This document shows, piece after piece, positions 7,221 to 15,313 of a stretch of DNA of 17,901 bases (the first letter of the stretch is position 1; each line of letters begins with the position of its first letter). The notes below the pieces were generated by a model. It was not told where the DNA came from and ran no database searches. It saw only the letters and a program-made list of their open reading frames with translations. The stretch is taken from NCBI GenBank assembly GCA_030648675.1, contig JAUSGV010000162.1, positions 1 to 17,901 of the forward strand. The letters run 5' to 3'. A program made the position numbers and the translations under genes. This DNA comes from Dehalococcoidales bacterium (lineage in GTDB: Bacteria; Chloroflexota; Dehalococcoidia; Dehalococcoidales; UBA2162).

Positions 7221-9749
7221 ATGAGAATTATGAATAAGTGGCGCCGTACCGTCATCTTGACCTTATCAGGAATTTTGCTGGCCGGTTGCTCATCGATCCC
7301 GCCAACGGCGTCAACGCCGCCGGCGACAACAACACCACCGCCAGCGCAGCCTGCGACACCTCCGTCAGTACCAACTCCGGTTCCCCCGCCGGTTAACCCG
7401 GCTCAGCCTCCGATACAACCACCACCGGTTGAACCTACTCCACCACCCGTAATGCCCCCACCACCTCCGCCGCCAATAAATCCGGCGCCGGCGCAAAATA
7501 CCACGCCGACGCCACCACCACCTCCGGCGCAAAACACAACTCCAACGACGAACACAACGCCGACGGCTCCAACACAGCCTCCAAAGACGCCGCCTACAGG
7601 CACGCCGACGCCGGTACCGGTCGCGCAATTGCAATGGATCAAGGTGGGAGGACCCATCGGCGGGCTGGGTTACGACGTCAAAATGCGGCCGGACAACCCT
7701 GACAGAATGTATGTAACGGACGCATGGACCGGAGTTAACTATAGTTTCGACGGCGGAAAAACGTGGACGGCCTGGAACCAGGGCATAAGTTCGAACGGCG
7801 GGCCGTCCGGCGACGCGATACCAGTTTTCAGCCTGAGCATTTCACCGCAAAACCCGGATGTCATGTGGGCAGGCACCCAGGGCATCCGCGGCATATTCAA
7901 ATCAACCGACGGCGGTAAGACGTGGCAAAAGAAAGACAACGGGATAGTCGAAAATGAAGGCCTCTCCCTGCGCGGCTTCACCGTCGACCCCAAAAACATC
8001 GACATCGTTTACGCCTGTGCCGAAGTTTCCAGTTGGATCTGGTCAGGACATCAGCAAAACGGGATCGCTAATTTCGACCTCGTTAAAGGAGTGGTCTACA
8101 AAACGACCGATGGGGGCGAACACTGGAATGCGGTTTGGCGGGGTGACAACCTGGCCCGATACGCTATCGTCGATCCCGGCAACAGCAACGTGGTTTATGT
8201 TTCCACCGGCCTGTTCGACCGTGACGCCGCCAATGAAGCCGGCGGAAGCCTGAACGGGGTGGGTATCTTGAAGAGCACCGACGGCGGCCGGACATGGAAG
8301 GTGTTCAATCAGAGCAACGGACTCCAGAACCTCTTCGTCGGAACGCTTTTTATGAACCAGGCTAATCCTGACGTGCTTCTCGCCGGTACCGGTGTCGCCG
8401 GCCCGGCCGGGCAAAGCCCCACCATGGGAGCGTACCTGTCTACCGACGGCGGCGAACACTGGATACAGGTACTGAAGACATCCACTCCAATCAGTGCTGT
8501 GGAGTTCGCCCAGTCTGATTCCAACATCGCCTACGCCGGAGGACCCGAGGCGGTTTACCGCAGCACCGATATGGGGCGTAACTGGACAAAGCAAACCCCG
8601 GGCAATTTCTGGGGAGCTCCCGGCACTCGCGCCGGATTCCCCATCGATTTCCAGGTCGACCCGAGGAATCCCGACCACCTGTTTGCCAACAACTACGGCG
8701 GCGGCAACTTCCTCAGTGAAGACGGCGGCAAGACGTGGGCAGTTGCCAGCCATGGTTATACCGGTGCGTTTCTCCACGGTATAGCCGTCAATCCGCTCGA
8801 TAGAGACAACGTCTTTGTCATCGGCCGTACCGGACCGTTCCGCTCTCCCGACCAGGGCATCTCATGGCAGGGCCTGACCAAGGAACCGGCGGTGCTGGGT
8901 GGGGAGTGGTACGCTATTACCATAGACCCGAAAAATCCTTCCAACGTAATCATTTCCGACGAGCACCAGGGGGTTATCTTCCGCAGTACCAACTCAGGCA
9001 GCGATTGGTCGCAGGTTTTCCGCCACCCGGGCGTGAGTGTGATGGCCCAGGAAACGCGGATGGGGTTCAAATCCATAGTCTTTGCCCCCTCGAATTCCAC
9101 CGTGGTATACGCGGGAATATGTCTGGAAAGGAACCAGATCGACCAGAACCTGGCCATCATGAACAACACACCGGGGTTAGGAATAATGAAATCCACCGAC
9201 GGCGGCCTCACCTGGCAGAATGCCAACGACGCTAACAGCGCCGGGCAGAATATCAACATGCTGGCCGTCGACCCGGCGAATCCCGACGTCGTTTATGCCG
9301 CCACCCTGCAAAGCGGCATACTGAAAAGTACCGACGGCGGGAAAAGCTGGAAGACGATCAATCAGGGGGTTACCAGGACAGATATAAGGGCGGTGGCTGT
9401 TGATTCGAAGAATCCGCAGATAGTTTTTGCCGGGGCGGAAAACGGCGGGGCTTTCATATCCACCGACGGCGGGGCAACATGGCAAAACAGCAGCGACGGA
9501 CTGGACATACAAGCCTCGATACATTCGATAGTTTTCGATCCGGTCAATCCACAGATAGTTTTTGCCGGGGACATCCATTCCGGGGTTTTCCGTTCTGAAG
9601 ACGGCGGCAAGACGTGGACTCGTATCAATTCCGGTTTACGAACCAGAGCCGTAACCTCGTTGGCGATATCTGCCGATGGCACGATGCTTTACGCGGCCAC
9701 GCAGGGCGAAGGCGTCTTCCGGATGGAATTGGGAGTATACCCAAAATAG
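7221..9749 (+). CDS. Lipoprotein with Pro/Thr-rich stalk and Asp-box (BNR) beta-propeller
   Basis: An 842-residue exported protein. The N-terminus has a basic start, a hydrophobic stretch and a lipobox LLAG-C with cysteine C23, so it is probably a membrane-anchored lipoprotein. Residues 24 to about 137 form a low-complexity proline/threonine stalk with several NTTPT units. The remainder contains 13 Asp-box motifs of the form S-T-D-G-G-K-T-W, the first near residue 175 and the last near 795. They alternate with DP-NP-VYAG strands. This is the fold of BNR/sortilin (VPS10)-like and GH74-like propellers; 13 boxes would suit two seven-bladed propellers. I see no basis to name a substrate, and sialidase or glycanase activity is not implied. 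The ATG at 7230 is an equally possible start, with GGATGAG just before it. The pentahaem cytochrome follows on the same strand after 159 bases. Confidence 0.85.
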   Translation: MRIMNKWRRTVILTLSGILLAGCSSIPPTASTPPATTTPPPAQPATPPSVPTPVPPPVNPAQPPIQPPPVEPTPPPVMPPPPPPPINPAPAQNTTPTPPPPPAQNTTPTTNTTPTAPTQPPKTPPTGTPTPVPVAQLQWIKVGGPIGGLGYDVKMRPDNPDRMYVTDAWTGVNYSFDGGKTWTAWNQGISSNGGPSGDAIPVFSLSISPQNPDVMWAGTQGIRGIFKSTDGGKTWQKKDNGIVENEGLSLRGFTVDPKNIDIVYACAEVSSWIWSGHQQNGIANFDLVKGVVYKTTDGGEHWNAVWRGDNLARYAIVDPGNSNVVYVSTGLFDRDAANEAGGSLNGVGILKSTDGGRTWKVFNQSNGLQNLFVGTLFMNQANPDVLLAGTGVAGPAGQSPTMGAYLSTDGGEHWIQVLKTSTPISAVEFAQSDSNIAYAGGPEAVYRSTDMGRNWTKQTPGNFWGAPGTRAGFPIDFQVDPRNPDHLFANNYGGGNFLSEDGGKTWAVASHGYTGAFLHGIAVNPLDRDNVFVIGRTGPFRSPDQGISWQGLTKEPAVLGGEWYAITIDPKNPSNVIISDEHQGVIFRSTNSGSDWSQVFRHPGVSVMAQETRMGFKSIVFAPSNSTVVYAGICLERNQIDQNLAIMNNTPGLGIMKSTDGGLTWQNANDANSAGQNINMLAVDPANPDVVYAATLQSGILKSTDGGKSWKTINQGVTRTDIRAVAVDSKNPQIVFAGAENGGAFISTDGGATWQNSSDGLDIQASIHSIVFDPVNPQIVFAGDIHSGVFRSEDGGKTWTRINSGLRTRAVTSLAISADGTMLYAATQGEGVFRMELGVYPK
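9411..9435 (+). repeat. Near-identical blade-encoding segment, copy 1
   Basis: These 25 bases, coding for NPQIVFAG, differ at one position from 9546-9570. The 135-base period equals one 45-residue blade unit inside the propeller gene. Confidence 0.6.
9546..9570 (+). repeat. Near-identical blade-encoding segment, copy 2
   Basis: Second copy of the 25-base NPQIVFAG-coding segment, 135 bases after the first. The near identity suggests recent blade duplication or gene conversion within the propeller gene. Confidence 0.6.
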
Positions 9750-9784
9750 AATTATTGAAAACCTATTCTCGCTTAAAATCGTTT

Positions 9785-9836
9785 GTCATTCTGAGGAACC
9801 CACCTCCCCGATACCCTTCGATTCTCTCAGGGTGAC
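9785..9836. repeat. Small intergenic element with imperfect terminal inverted repeats
   Basis: The 52-base stretch begins GTCATTCTGAG (9785-9795) and ends CTCAGGGTGAC (9826-9836). These ends are inverted repeats matching at 9 of 11 positions. The ends and the inner TTCGATTCTCTCAGG resemble the widespread TCATTCTGAG...GAATCTCAGGGTGA element. It fills the middle of the gap between the lipoprotein and cytochrome genes. Confidence 0.5.
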
Positions 9837-9908
9837 CAGCTTCTCTTTATTCGTAAAGCTCGTAAAGGGAAAAAAGCAGTTTAATAGTTTTCTGCAACAG
9901 GCAAAGAA

Positions 9909-11642
9909 GTGAAGAAATCGAGATGGCTGCCCGGCTTTTTAGCAGGGGCGGCCGTTGTCTCGATTTTAGCCGTCGCGGTAACGTTTATCTGGCGGGTTAA
10001 CGAAATCCGCGGCCGGGTAATATCCGAAGGGAAGCCGATCAGCAATGCCACCGTTTCCCTGAAAGCTACCGGCATTCAAACCAAAACCGATACTTCCGGA
10101 CGTTTCCTTCTCGACGATTTTCCGCGAAGATTTTACGTGACCGTCACCGCCTGGCAAGACGGATACTATATAGGGGGACAGACTGTTTTCCCGTGGGAAA
10201 GCAACATAACATTGGAATTGTCGCGGTATAGTACGACCGATAACCAGAGCTACCAGTGGCTGCCGCCGGTAAGTGAAAATCGCTCCTTCGTACACGATTT
10301 GCTTGCCAGGATAGGGTTGCCGGTGGCGGCGAGGCTATCTTTTCAAAACCTTTTCCTGCCGCTATCGGAAAAACTGCCGTTGGGCTGCGCCGACTGCCAT
10401 CCGAACGTAACCCGGGAGTTTGTCAACGGTGCCCACGCGAAGGGGGCGGGAAATATTATATTCCAGACGGTGTACAACGGTACCGACACGCAGGGCAACC
10501 GCAGCCCGCTCACAAGCTACGGGGTCAGCCGGGATTACGGCCGCTTCCCACTACGACCCGATACGACGAAAAATTGGTACGGGCCGGGATTCAAGCTCGA
10601 TTTCCCCGACCAGGCGGGCAACTGCGCTAATTGCCACATGCCGGGGGAGGCGATCAACCATCCCAATGATACTGACGTGAATGCAAAACCGGCGAACATC
10701 CTGCAAAGCACCCAATGCGATTTCTGCCATAAAACGATCGATGTCGTAGTCAATCCCAAGACCGGCGTGCCGGAGGACAACATGGCGGGAGTTCTTTCCA
10801 TGAAGTTTCTCCGTCCGGATGGGCCGCAGGTCTTTCAGGGGCCTTACGCTGACGTGGACGTGGGTCCGGACACGTTTTCGCCGCTCCAGAACGAAAGTCG
10901 ATTCTGTGCCGGCTGCCACAACGCATCCTTTTGGGGCACGCCAATATATCAGTCTTACGCGGAATGGTTGAAAAGTCCCTATCCCGATGAAGGTGTAACC
11001 TGTCAGACCTGCCACATGAAGCCAGACGGAAAAACGACTGATTTCGCCCCCGGCCGCGGCGGCACAGAGCGCGATCCGCAGACGATATTCAGTCACTCAT
11101 TTCCCGGAGCGGCTGACGTCGACCTTTTGCGGCATACGGCTAAACTCGAACTAAAAGCGGTCCGCAACGGCGACAGGATCAACGTGGAAGCTCGGGTAAC
11201 GAACATAAACGGGGGACACGACATTCCGACCGATGAACCGATGCGGAATATCCTACTGGTAATAAGTGCAACCGACTCAACAGGCAAGCAGTTAGTACAA
11301 TTGGACGATCAAAAGGTGCCGGAATGGGGCGGCACAGGAACCGCCGCGAACGACTACGCGGACATGCCGGGAAAAGGTTATGCGAAGGTGCTGCAAGAGT
11401 TGTGGACGGAGGTTTCGCCGACTATCGCTTACTGGCGGCAGACCAAAATACTGGAGGATACCCGCATACCGGCGCGGGCGACCGATGTAACTAATTACGA
11501 ATTCCAGGCTCCCGCGAACGGCAACGTGACAATCGAAGCCAAACTGATATTCCGTCGTGCTTTTATCGACTTGGCCAGGGTCAAAAAGTGGAATCTGGAA
11601 GATATCGAGATGGAAAAGACAACGGTGAGCGTAAACCCCTAA
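9909..11642 (+). CDS. Membrane-anchored pentahaem cytochrome c with N-terminal carboxypeptidase-regulatory-like domain
   Basis: A 577-residue protein starting at GTG, with AGG seven bases upstream. Residues about 7-28 form one hydrophobic segment with no clear cleavage site, so it is likely anchored with the rest outside the cytoplasm. Residues about 32-105 (GRVISEGKPISNATVSLKA onward) resemble a carboxypeptidase regulatory-like beta-sandwich. Five CxxCH haem sites follow: CADCH 160-164, CANCH 239-243, CDFCH 270-274, CAGCH 333-337, CQTCH 365-369. The last is in the context SPYPDEGVTCQTCHM, typical of multihaem cytochromes that hand on electrons. The C-terminal beta-rich domain has GGHDIPTDEP (H437), a pattern I associate with such cytochromes. 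The redox partner is unknown. No haem lyase or maturation gene lies in this window. Confidence 0.88.
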   Translation: MKKSRWLPGFLAGAAVVSILAVAVTFIWRVNEIRGRVISEGKPISNATVSLKATGIQTKTDTSGRFLLDDFPRRFYVTVTAWQDGYYIGGQTVFPWESNITLELSRYSTTDNQSYQWLPPVSENRSFVHDLLARIGLPVAARLSFQNLFLPLSEKLPLGCADCHPNVTREFVNGAHAKGAGNIIFQTVYNGTDTQGNRSPLTSYGVSRDYGRFPLRPDTTKNWYGPGFKLDFPDQAGNCANCHMPGEAINHPNDTDVNAKPANILQSTQCDFCHKTIDVVVNPKTGVPEDNMAGVLSMKFLRPDGPQVFQGPYADVDVGPDTFSPLQNESRFCAGCHNASFWGTPIYQSYAEWLKSPYPDEGVTCQTCHMKPDGKTTDFAPGRGGTERDPQTIFSHSFPGAADVDLLRHTAKLELKAVRNGDRINVEARVTNINGGHDIPTDEPMRNILLVISATDSTGKQLVQLDDQKVPEWGGTGTAANDYADMPGKGYAKVLQELWTEVSPTIAYWRQTKILEDTRIPARATDVTNYEFQAPANGNVTIEAKLIFRRAFIDLARVKKWNLEDIEMEKTTVSVNP

Positions 11643-11773
11643 AAAGGCTAAAAGCGATCGGCAGGCTGTCGGGAGTCTGTTCTGCCCATTATCCGGAAAT
11701 CTTAAGATACGCCCTGCGGCGAACCGCATTCGATACGATGTAATATAATAAAATGCGGTGAAAACGAACAACT

Positions 11774-12307
11774 GTGAAAGAAATAAGAGAGTCGGTTCGT
11801 TCGGAATACGAATCGGCTCGCTCTGCTTTTCACACTCTTCTAGGTTCCCTTTCCGAGGAAGACCTGAAGGCAAAAAGCAACAATCCGGGTTGGACCAACG
11901 GAGAAATCCTTTTTCATGTCACGCTTGGTTTTCATGTCCTTCTGGCACTCCTGCCGATGGCGCGGTTCTTCGCGCATTTACCAAAAATATTTTCGAGACT
12001 GTTTGCCGGACTATTAAACAGCATGACATGGTTCTTTAACCCGGTTAATGCAGCGGGCACGCGGGGCGGTTCGAAAATTTACCGCCGCCACAACATCGGG
12101 CGGAAATTCGATCGCGTGATAGACTCTCTATTAAAAAAGCTTGCCTCGGTTAAAGAGACTGAATGGCAAATGGGGATGTATTATCCGACTAAATGGGACC
12201 CGCTGTTCGACCAATTTATGACGCTGGAGAAGCTGTTCCACTATCCGGTGATACACTTTAATTTCCACTTGAAGCAAATTTCATCAGGGCGGAAGGTGCT
12301 TTTATGA
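11774..12307 (+). CDS. DinB-superfamily protein
   Basis: A 177-residue predicted four-helix protein starting at GTG. The N-terminal helix is followed by GWTNGEILFHV (residues 39-49) and the C-terminal end carries HFNFHLKQI (161-169). H48, H161 and H165 are in the places where DinB-fold proteins bind a metal ion. Members of the superfamily include thiol-dependent transferases and damage-inducible proteins of unknown role; which applies here cannot be told. A perfect TATAAT at 11744-11749 lies 25 bases upstream, but without a good -35 box. The start lacks a clear Shine-Dalgarno, so the exact start is uncertain. A hairpin terminator follows at 12348. Confidence 0.7.
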   Translation: MKEIRESVRSEYESARSAFHTLLGSLSEEDLKAKSNNPGWTNGEILFHVTLGFHVLLALLPMARFFAHLPKIFSRLFAGLLNSMTWFFNPVNAAGTRGGSKIYRRHNIGRKFDRVIDSLLKKLASVKETEWQMGMYYPTKWDPLFDQFMTLEKLFHYPVIHFNFHLKQISSGRKVLL

Positions 12308-12347
12308 GCATTAGTAAGGCCCAAGCAGATCCAAAGTCGAGGAATAA

Positions 12348-12396
12348 CAAACCGGGCAAATGAGGAGCAGCACCAACCTGGTTTGATTGTTTTTAA
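12348..12396 (+). terminator. Intrinsic terminator after the DinB-like gene
   Basis: CAAACCGGG (12348-12356) pairs with CCTGGTTTG (12377-12385) over nine pairs, one of them G-U, with a 20-base loop. It is followed by ATTGTTTTTAA. The loop is long, but stem and T-tract fit a Rho-independent terminator on the plus strand. It also separates the DinB-like gene from the converging 52-residue gene. Confidence 0.55.
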
Positions 12397-12440
12397 TTTG
12401 CTCTCACATTCGGCAATTCACCGCTATTGGAAATTGCAGC

Positions 12441-12599
12441 CTACCCCTTCGCGGTAAGAATAACGCCGATAACAGCAGCAGTTAGAACCAAAAAAGCAGT
12501 TTCCAAATCCCCAAAAACGTGATTGAAGCCAGTCGCGTAGACATACCATAAAGCTTCGGTGAGAAGGAATATCCCTAACAATCTATGCCAAATTCTCAT
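12441..12599 (-). CDS. Small two-helix membrane protein, unrecognised
   Basis: A 52-residue open frame starting at ATG 12599 and stopping at TAG 12441. It has a good Shine-Dalgarno (AGAGG, five bases before the ATG). It has two hydrophobic segments, about residues 7-24 (LLGIFLLTEALWYVYATG) and 35-50 (AFLVLTAAVIGVILTA). The connecting turn is GFNHVFGDLE. The N-terminus is basic (MRIWHR). It begins 28 bases after the mutS stop and on the same strand, so it is probably transcribed with mutS. I do not recognise the family. The ribosome site, clean hydrophobic pattern and position support a real gene; it is short enough to be missed by a length cutoff. Confidence 0.6.
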   Translation of the reverse strand: MRIWHRLLGIFLLTEALWYVYATGFNHVFGDLETAFLVLTAAVIGVILTAKG

Positions 12600-12627
12600 A
12601 TTTTCCTCTTATTTGGTAATTTCTAAC

Positions 12628-15201
12628 TTACCCCTCCTTCGCCTTTTTCTGCAGTTCGTACAGCTTCGTCAAAGCTTCAAGGGGTGTCAGTGAGTTTATA
12701 TCCAGCTTGCCCAATTCCACAAGCACGGCCGGTTTTTGTCCCAAAAGGGAAAGCTGTTGGGATTCGGCAGCTATTCTGCGGCCCTTATGGGAGAAAGCAG
12801 GGGCTTTGCCTTTATTTTCCTCCAGTTCCGCCAGAACCTCGCTGGCGCGATGCACTACCGAGCGCGGCAGGCCGGCAAGCTGTGCCACGTGTATGCCGTA
12901 GCTCTTGTCCATGCCGCCGGGAACGATCTTTCGCAGGAAGATGACTTCGCCTTTTTCCTCGGTTACGGCGACATTAAAATTCTTCACTCTGGGCAGATAC
13001 CCGGCGAGCTCGACGAGTTCGTGGTAATGCGTAGCGAAGATGGTTTTCGCGCCGAGTCCGGGATGATTGTGGATGTACTCGACAACGGCGCGGGCGATGG
13101 CTAATCCATCGTAGGTGCTCGTACCGCGTCCGATCTCGTCCAGGATAATCAACGAGCGCGGCGTGGCATTATTCAGGATATTGGCCGTTTCAACCATTTC
13201 GACCATGAAGGTAGATTGGCCGGCGGCGATATCTTCGCCGGCACCGACGCGGGTAAAGATGCGATCGACCAGCCCGATTTTCGCCGAAGCTGCGGGAACG
13301 AAACTCCCTATCTGGGCGAGCAGGACGATCAAAGCCACCTGTTTCAGATAGGTGGACTTACCGGCCATGTTCGGCCCGGTCAGGATAACAAGTTGAGTGT
13401 CGTCGTTGGAAAGGCCGGTATCATTGGGCACGAAAGCGCCGCTGACCAGGCTCCTTTCCACTACCGGATGGCGGCCGTCCTTGATGGATATCCCACTGCC
13501 GTCAGACAGCTCCGGACGCACATAGCCCTGATGCACGGCCACTTCCGCCAGGCTGGAATAGACGTCGATGTGAGCTATGGCATCGGCAAGGCTGAGAATC
13601 CGGTCCCCGGAGCCGGCTACCTGATGGCATATCCGGTGGAAAATATCCGCTTCCAGCTCGGCGATCCGGTCTTTGGCATTAAGAATCAGCGCTTCGTATT
13701 CCTTTAGTTCCGGAGTGAAATAACGTTCGCCGTTGGTCAGTGTCTGCTTACGGATATAGTGTTGAGGCACCTGTATAAGGTTAGCTTTGGAAACCTCGAG
13801 ATAGTAGCCGAAGACGCGATTATAGCCGACCTTTAGCGACTTGATACCGGACTTTTCCTGCTCCTGGCGCTCGAGATTGGCCAGGTACTGGCGGGCGTCC
13901 TGCGAAGCCAGTCTCAGGTTGTCCAACTCTTCGGAAAAGCCTTTCCGGATAACATTGCCGGCACTCAAAACGGGGGAGGGTTCGTCGGCGATCGCCTTCG
14001 CGATCAAATCCGCCACGTCCGGGCAGGGCTTCAAACCTGACGTATCCGGGCCGTCCTTGACGATTTCAATCAGCCCCGGAATTGCCTCAAGACTGCGGCG
14101 CAGGGCGACTATTTCCCGGGGCGAGACAATATCGCTCCGCACCCGGTTGATAAGCCGCTCGAGGTCGGATATTTTCCCGAGAGCGGCGGCAGTTTCATTG
14201 CGGGCAAGGGTATTATTAAAAAACCAGGCAATGCCGTCCTGCCTTTTTGTTAATCCGGCGACATCGAGCAGAGGCTGTCCCAGCCAGCGCTTTAGAAGGC
14301 GGCCGCCCATAGGCGTTTTAGTCAGGTCGATGACTGAAAGAAGAGAACCTTCTACGCTTCCGGTACGGCTGCTGCGGAAGATTTCCAGATTTCTTTGCGT
14401 CTGTTCGTCGAAGGCCATATAGCCTTCGGTTGTATAAGTACTGAGACGCACCAGTTGTCCGGTATTGCTTTTCTGTGTCTCCCGGATGTAGTGCACTATT
14501 GCGCCGGCAGCTCCCACGGCAAGAGGCAGCCGTGCGCAGCCGAAGCCTTCGAGCGTAGTGACACGGAAATGTTCCAGTAAAGTCCGCTGCGCTTCCTCCG
14601 GTTCGAAAAGATAGTCCTGAAGCCGGGTAACCCCAACCTGTCCGGGAAGCGGCATGGCAGACAGGTCGGCTTTTTCCGGGGCAATAATTTCAGAAGGGCG
14701 GAGCCTTTCCAGTTCCGGCAGCAGGCGTGAAAGCGGCAACTGGGTAGCGGCAAATTCGCTGGTGGTGATATCGACGTAAGCGAGGCCGGCCGAATCATTA
14801 TCGATGACCAGGGAGATCAGGTAATTATTTCTTTTTGCATCGAGCAAACCAGGCTCAACCACAGTGCCGGGAGTCACCACGCGGATGACGTCGCGCTCGA
14901 CGATGCCTTTGGTTGCACCCGGTTCGGTAAGCTGCTCGGAAATAGCCACCTTGTGGCCGTGGTTTACCAGCCTGCCAAGGTAATTGTCCAGGGCGTGATA
15001 GGGAATGCCGGCCATCGGAATGCGATGACCCTTACCCATTTCACGCGAGGTCAGGACGATGTCCAGTTCTTTGGCGACAACCCGGGCATCGTCGTCGAAG
15101 GTCTCGTAGAAGTCGCCAAGACGGAAAAGGACGATCGCCTGGGGATATTTCTTTTTGATGTCGAGGTACTGCCGGCGGATGGGAGTCTGACGTTCAGTCA
15201 T
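12628..15201 (-). CDS. mutS: DNA mismatch repair protein MutS
   Basis: An 857-residue MutS, which binds mispairs and small loops and, with ATP, starts mismatch repair. The mismatch-reading F-x-E is F31-Y-E33 in GDFYETF. The Walker A loop GPNMAGKST is at residues 609-617 (K615) and the Walker B aspartate-glutamate at D688-E689 in LDEIGRGTSTYDG. Clamp and lever regions in between have normal length, and the C-terminus ends in a short lysine-rich helix. The protein is full length and shows no disrupted motif. The ATG has a strong AGGGGGA Shine-Dalgarno, which can be paired in the hairpin at 15205-15229. No mutL is seen in this window. Confidence 0.97.
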   Translation of the reverse strand: MTERQTPIRRQYLDIKKKYPQAIVLFRLGDFYETFDDDARVVAKELDIVLTSREMGKGHRIPMAGIPYHALDNYLGRLVNHGHKVAISEQLTEPGATKGIVERDVIRVVTPGTVVEPGLLDAKRNNYLISLVIDNDSAGLAYVDITTSEFAATQLPLSRLLPELERLRPSEIIAPEKADLSAMPLPGQVGVTRLQDYLFEPEEAQRTLLEHFRVTTLEGFGCARLPLAVGAAGAIVHYIRETQKSNTGQLVRLSTYTTEGYMAFDEQTQRNLEIFRSSRTGSVEGSLLSVIDLTKTPMGGRLLKRWLGQPLLDVAGLTKRQDGIAWFFNNTLARNETAAALGKISDLERLINRVRSDIVSPREIVALRRSLEAIPGLIEIVKDGPDTSGLKPCPDVADLIAKAIADEPSPVLSAGNVIRKGFSEELDNLRLASQDARQYLANLERQEQEKSGIKSLKVGYNRVFGYYLEVSKANLIQVPQHYIRKQTLTNGERYFTPELKEYEALILNAKDRIAELEADIFHRICHQVAGSGDRILSLADAIAHIDVYSSLAEVAVHQGYVRPELSDGSGISIKDGRHPVVERSLVSGAFVPNDTGLSNDDTQLVILTGPNMAGKSTYLKQVALIVLLAQIGSFVPAASAKIGLVDRIFTRVGAGEDIAAGQSTFMVEMVETANILNNATPRSLIILDEIGRGTSTYDGLAIARAVVEYIHNHPGLGAKTIFATHYHELVELAGYLPRVKNFNVAVTEEKGEVIFLRKIVPGGMDKSYGIHVAQLAGLPRSVVHRASEVLAELEENKGKAPAFSHKGRRIAAESQQLSLLGQKPAVLVELGKLDINSLTPLEALTKLYELQKKAKEG

Positions 15202-15204
15202 CGT

Positions 15205-15229
15205 CCCCCTATTTTACAGTGACAGGGGG
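15205..15229 (-). promoter_or_regulatory. Hairpin masking the mutS ribosome binding site
   Basis: In the mutS leader, CCCCCU (from 15229 to 15224) can pair with AGGGGG (15210 to 15205), the Shine-Dalgarno itself, over six G/C-rich pairs with a 13-base loop. An alternative pairing, UUUUAC with GUAAAA, would leave AGGGGG free but shares bases with the first, so the two are exclusive. Whether this affects translation is inference. Confidence 0.4.
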
Positions 15230-15313
15230 TAAAAGGAAAGAAAAAAGGAAATATCAAAGATAAAAAGAGTCAAGCTTTAGTGGTTCGACAAGGCGACTTG
15301 TTAAGAATCAAAC

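Noticed and set aside
7365..7657. Arg-rich and Gly/Val-rich frames opposite the proline stalk
   Set aside because: Low-complexity products of reading the CCX-rich stalk backwards.
8043..8777. A 244-codon open frame on the minus strand inside the propeller gene
   Set aside because: Its sequence shows no domain, and it is explained by the repeated GAC-GGC-GG codons of the Asp boxes on the other strand.
7221..9749. Sialidase or GH74 glycanase function for the Asp-box protein
   Set aside because: Asp boxes are structural and occur in many unrelated propellers; I could not identify catalytic residues.
11744..11749. Perfect TATAAT before the DinB-like gene
   Set aside because: No -35-like hexamer at 16-18 bases upstream; not enough for a promoter call.
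15288..15302. ACAAG-CTTGT hairpin between DUF2953 and mutS
   Set aside because: Only five pairs and no T-tract on either strand; not a credible terminator.
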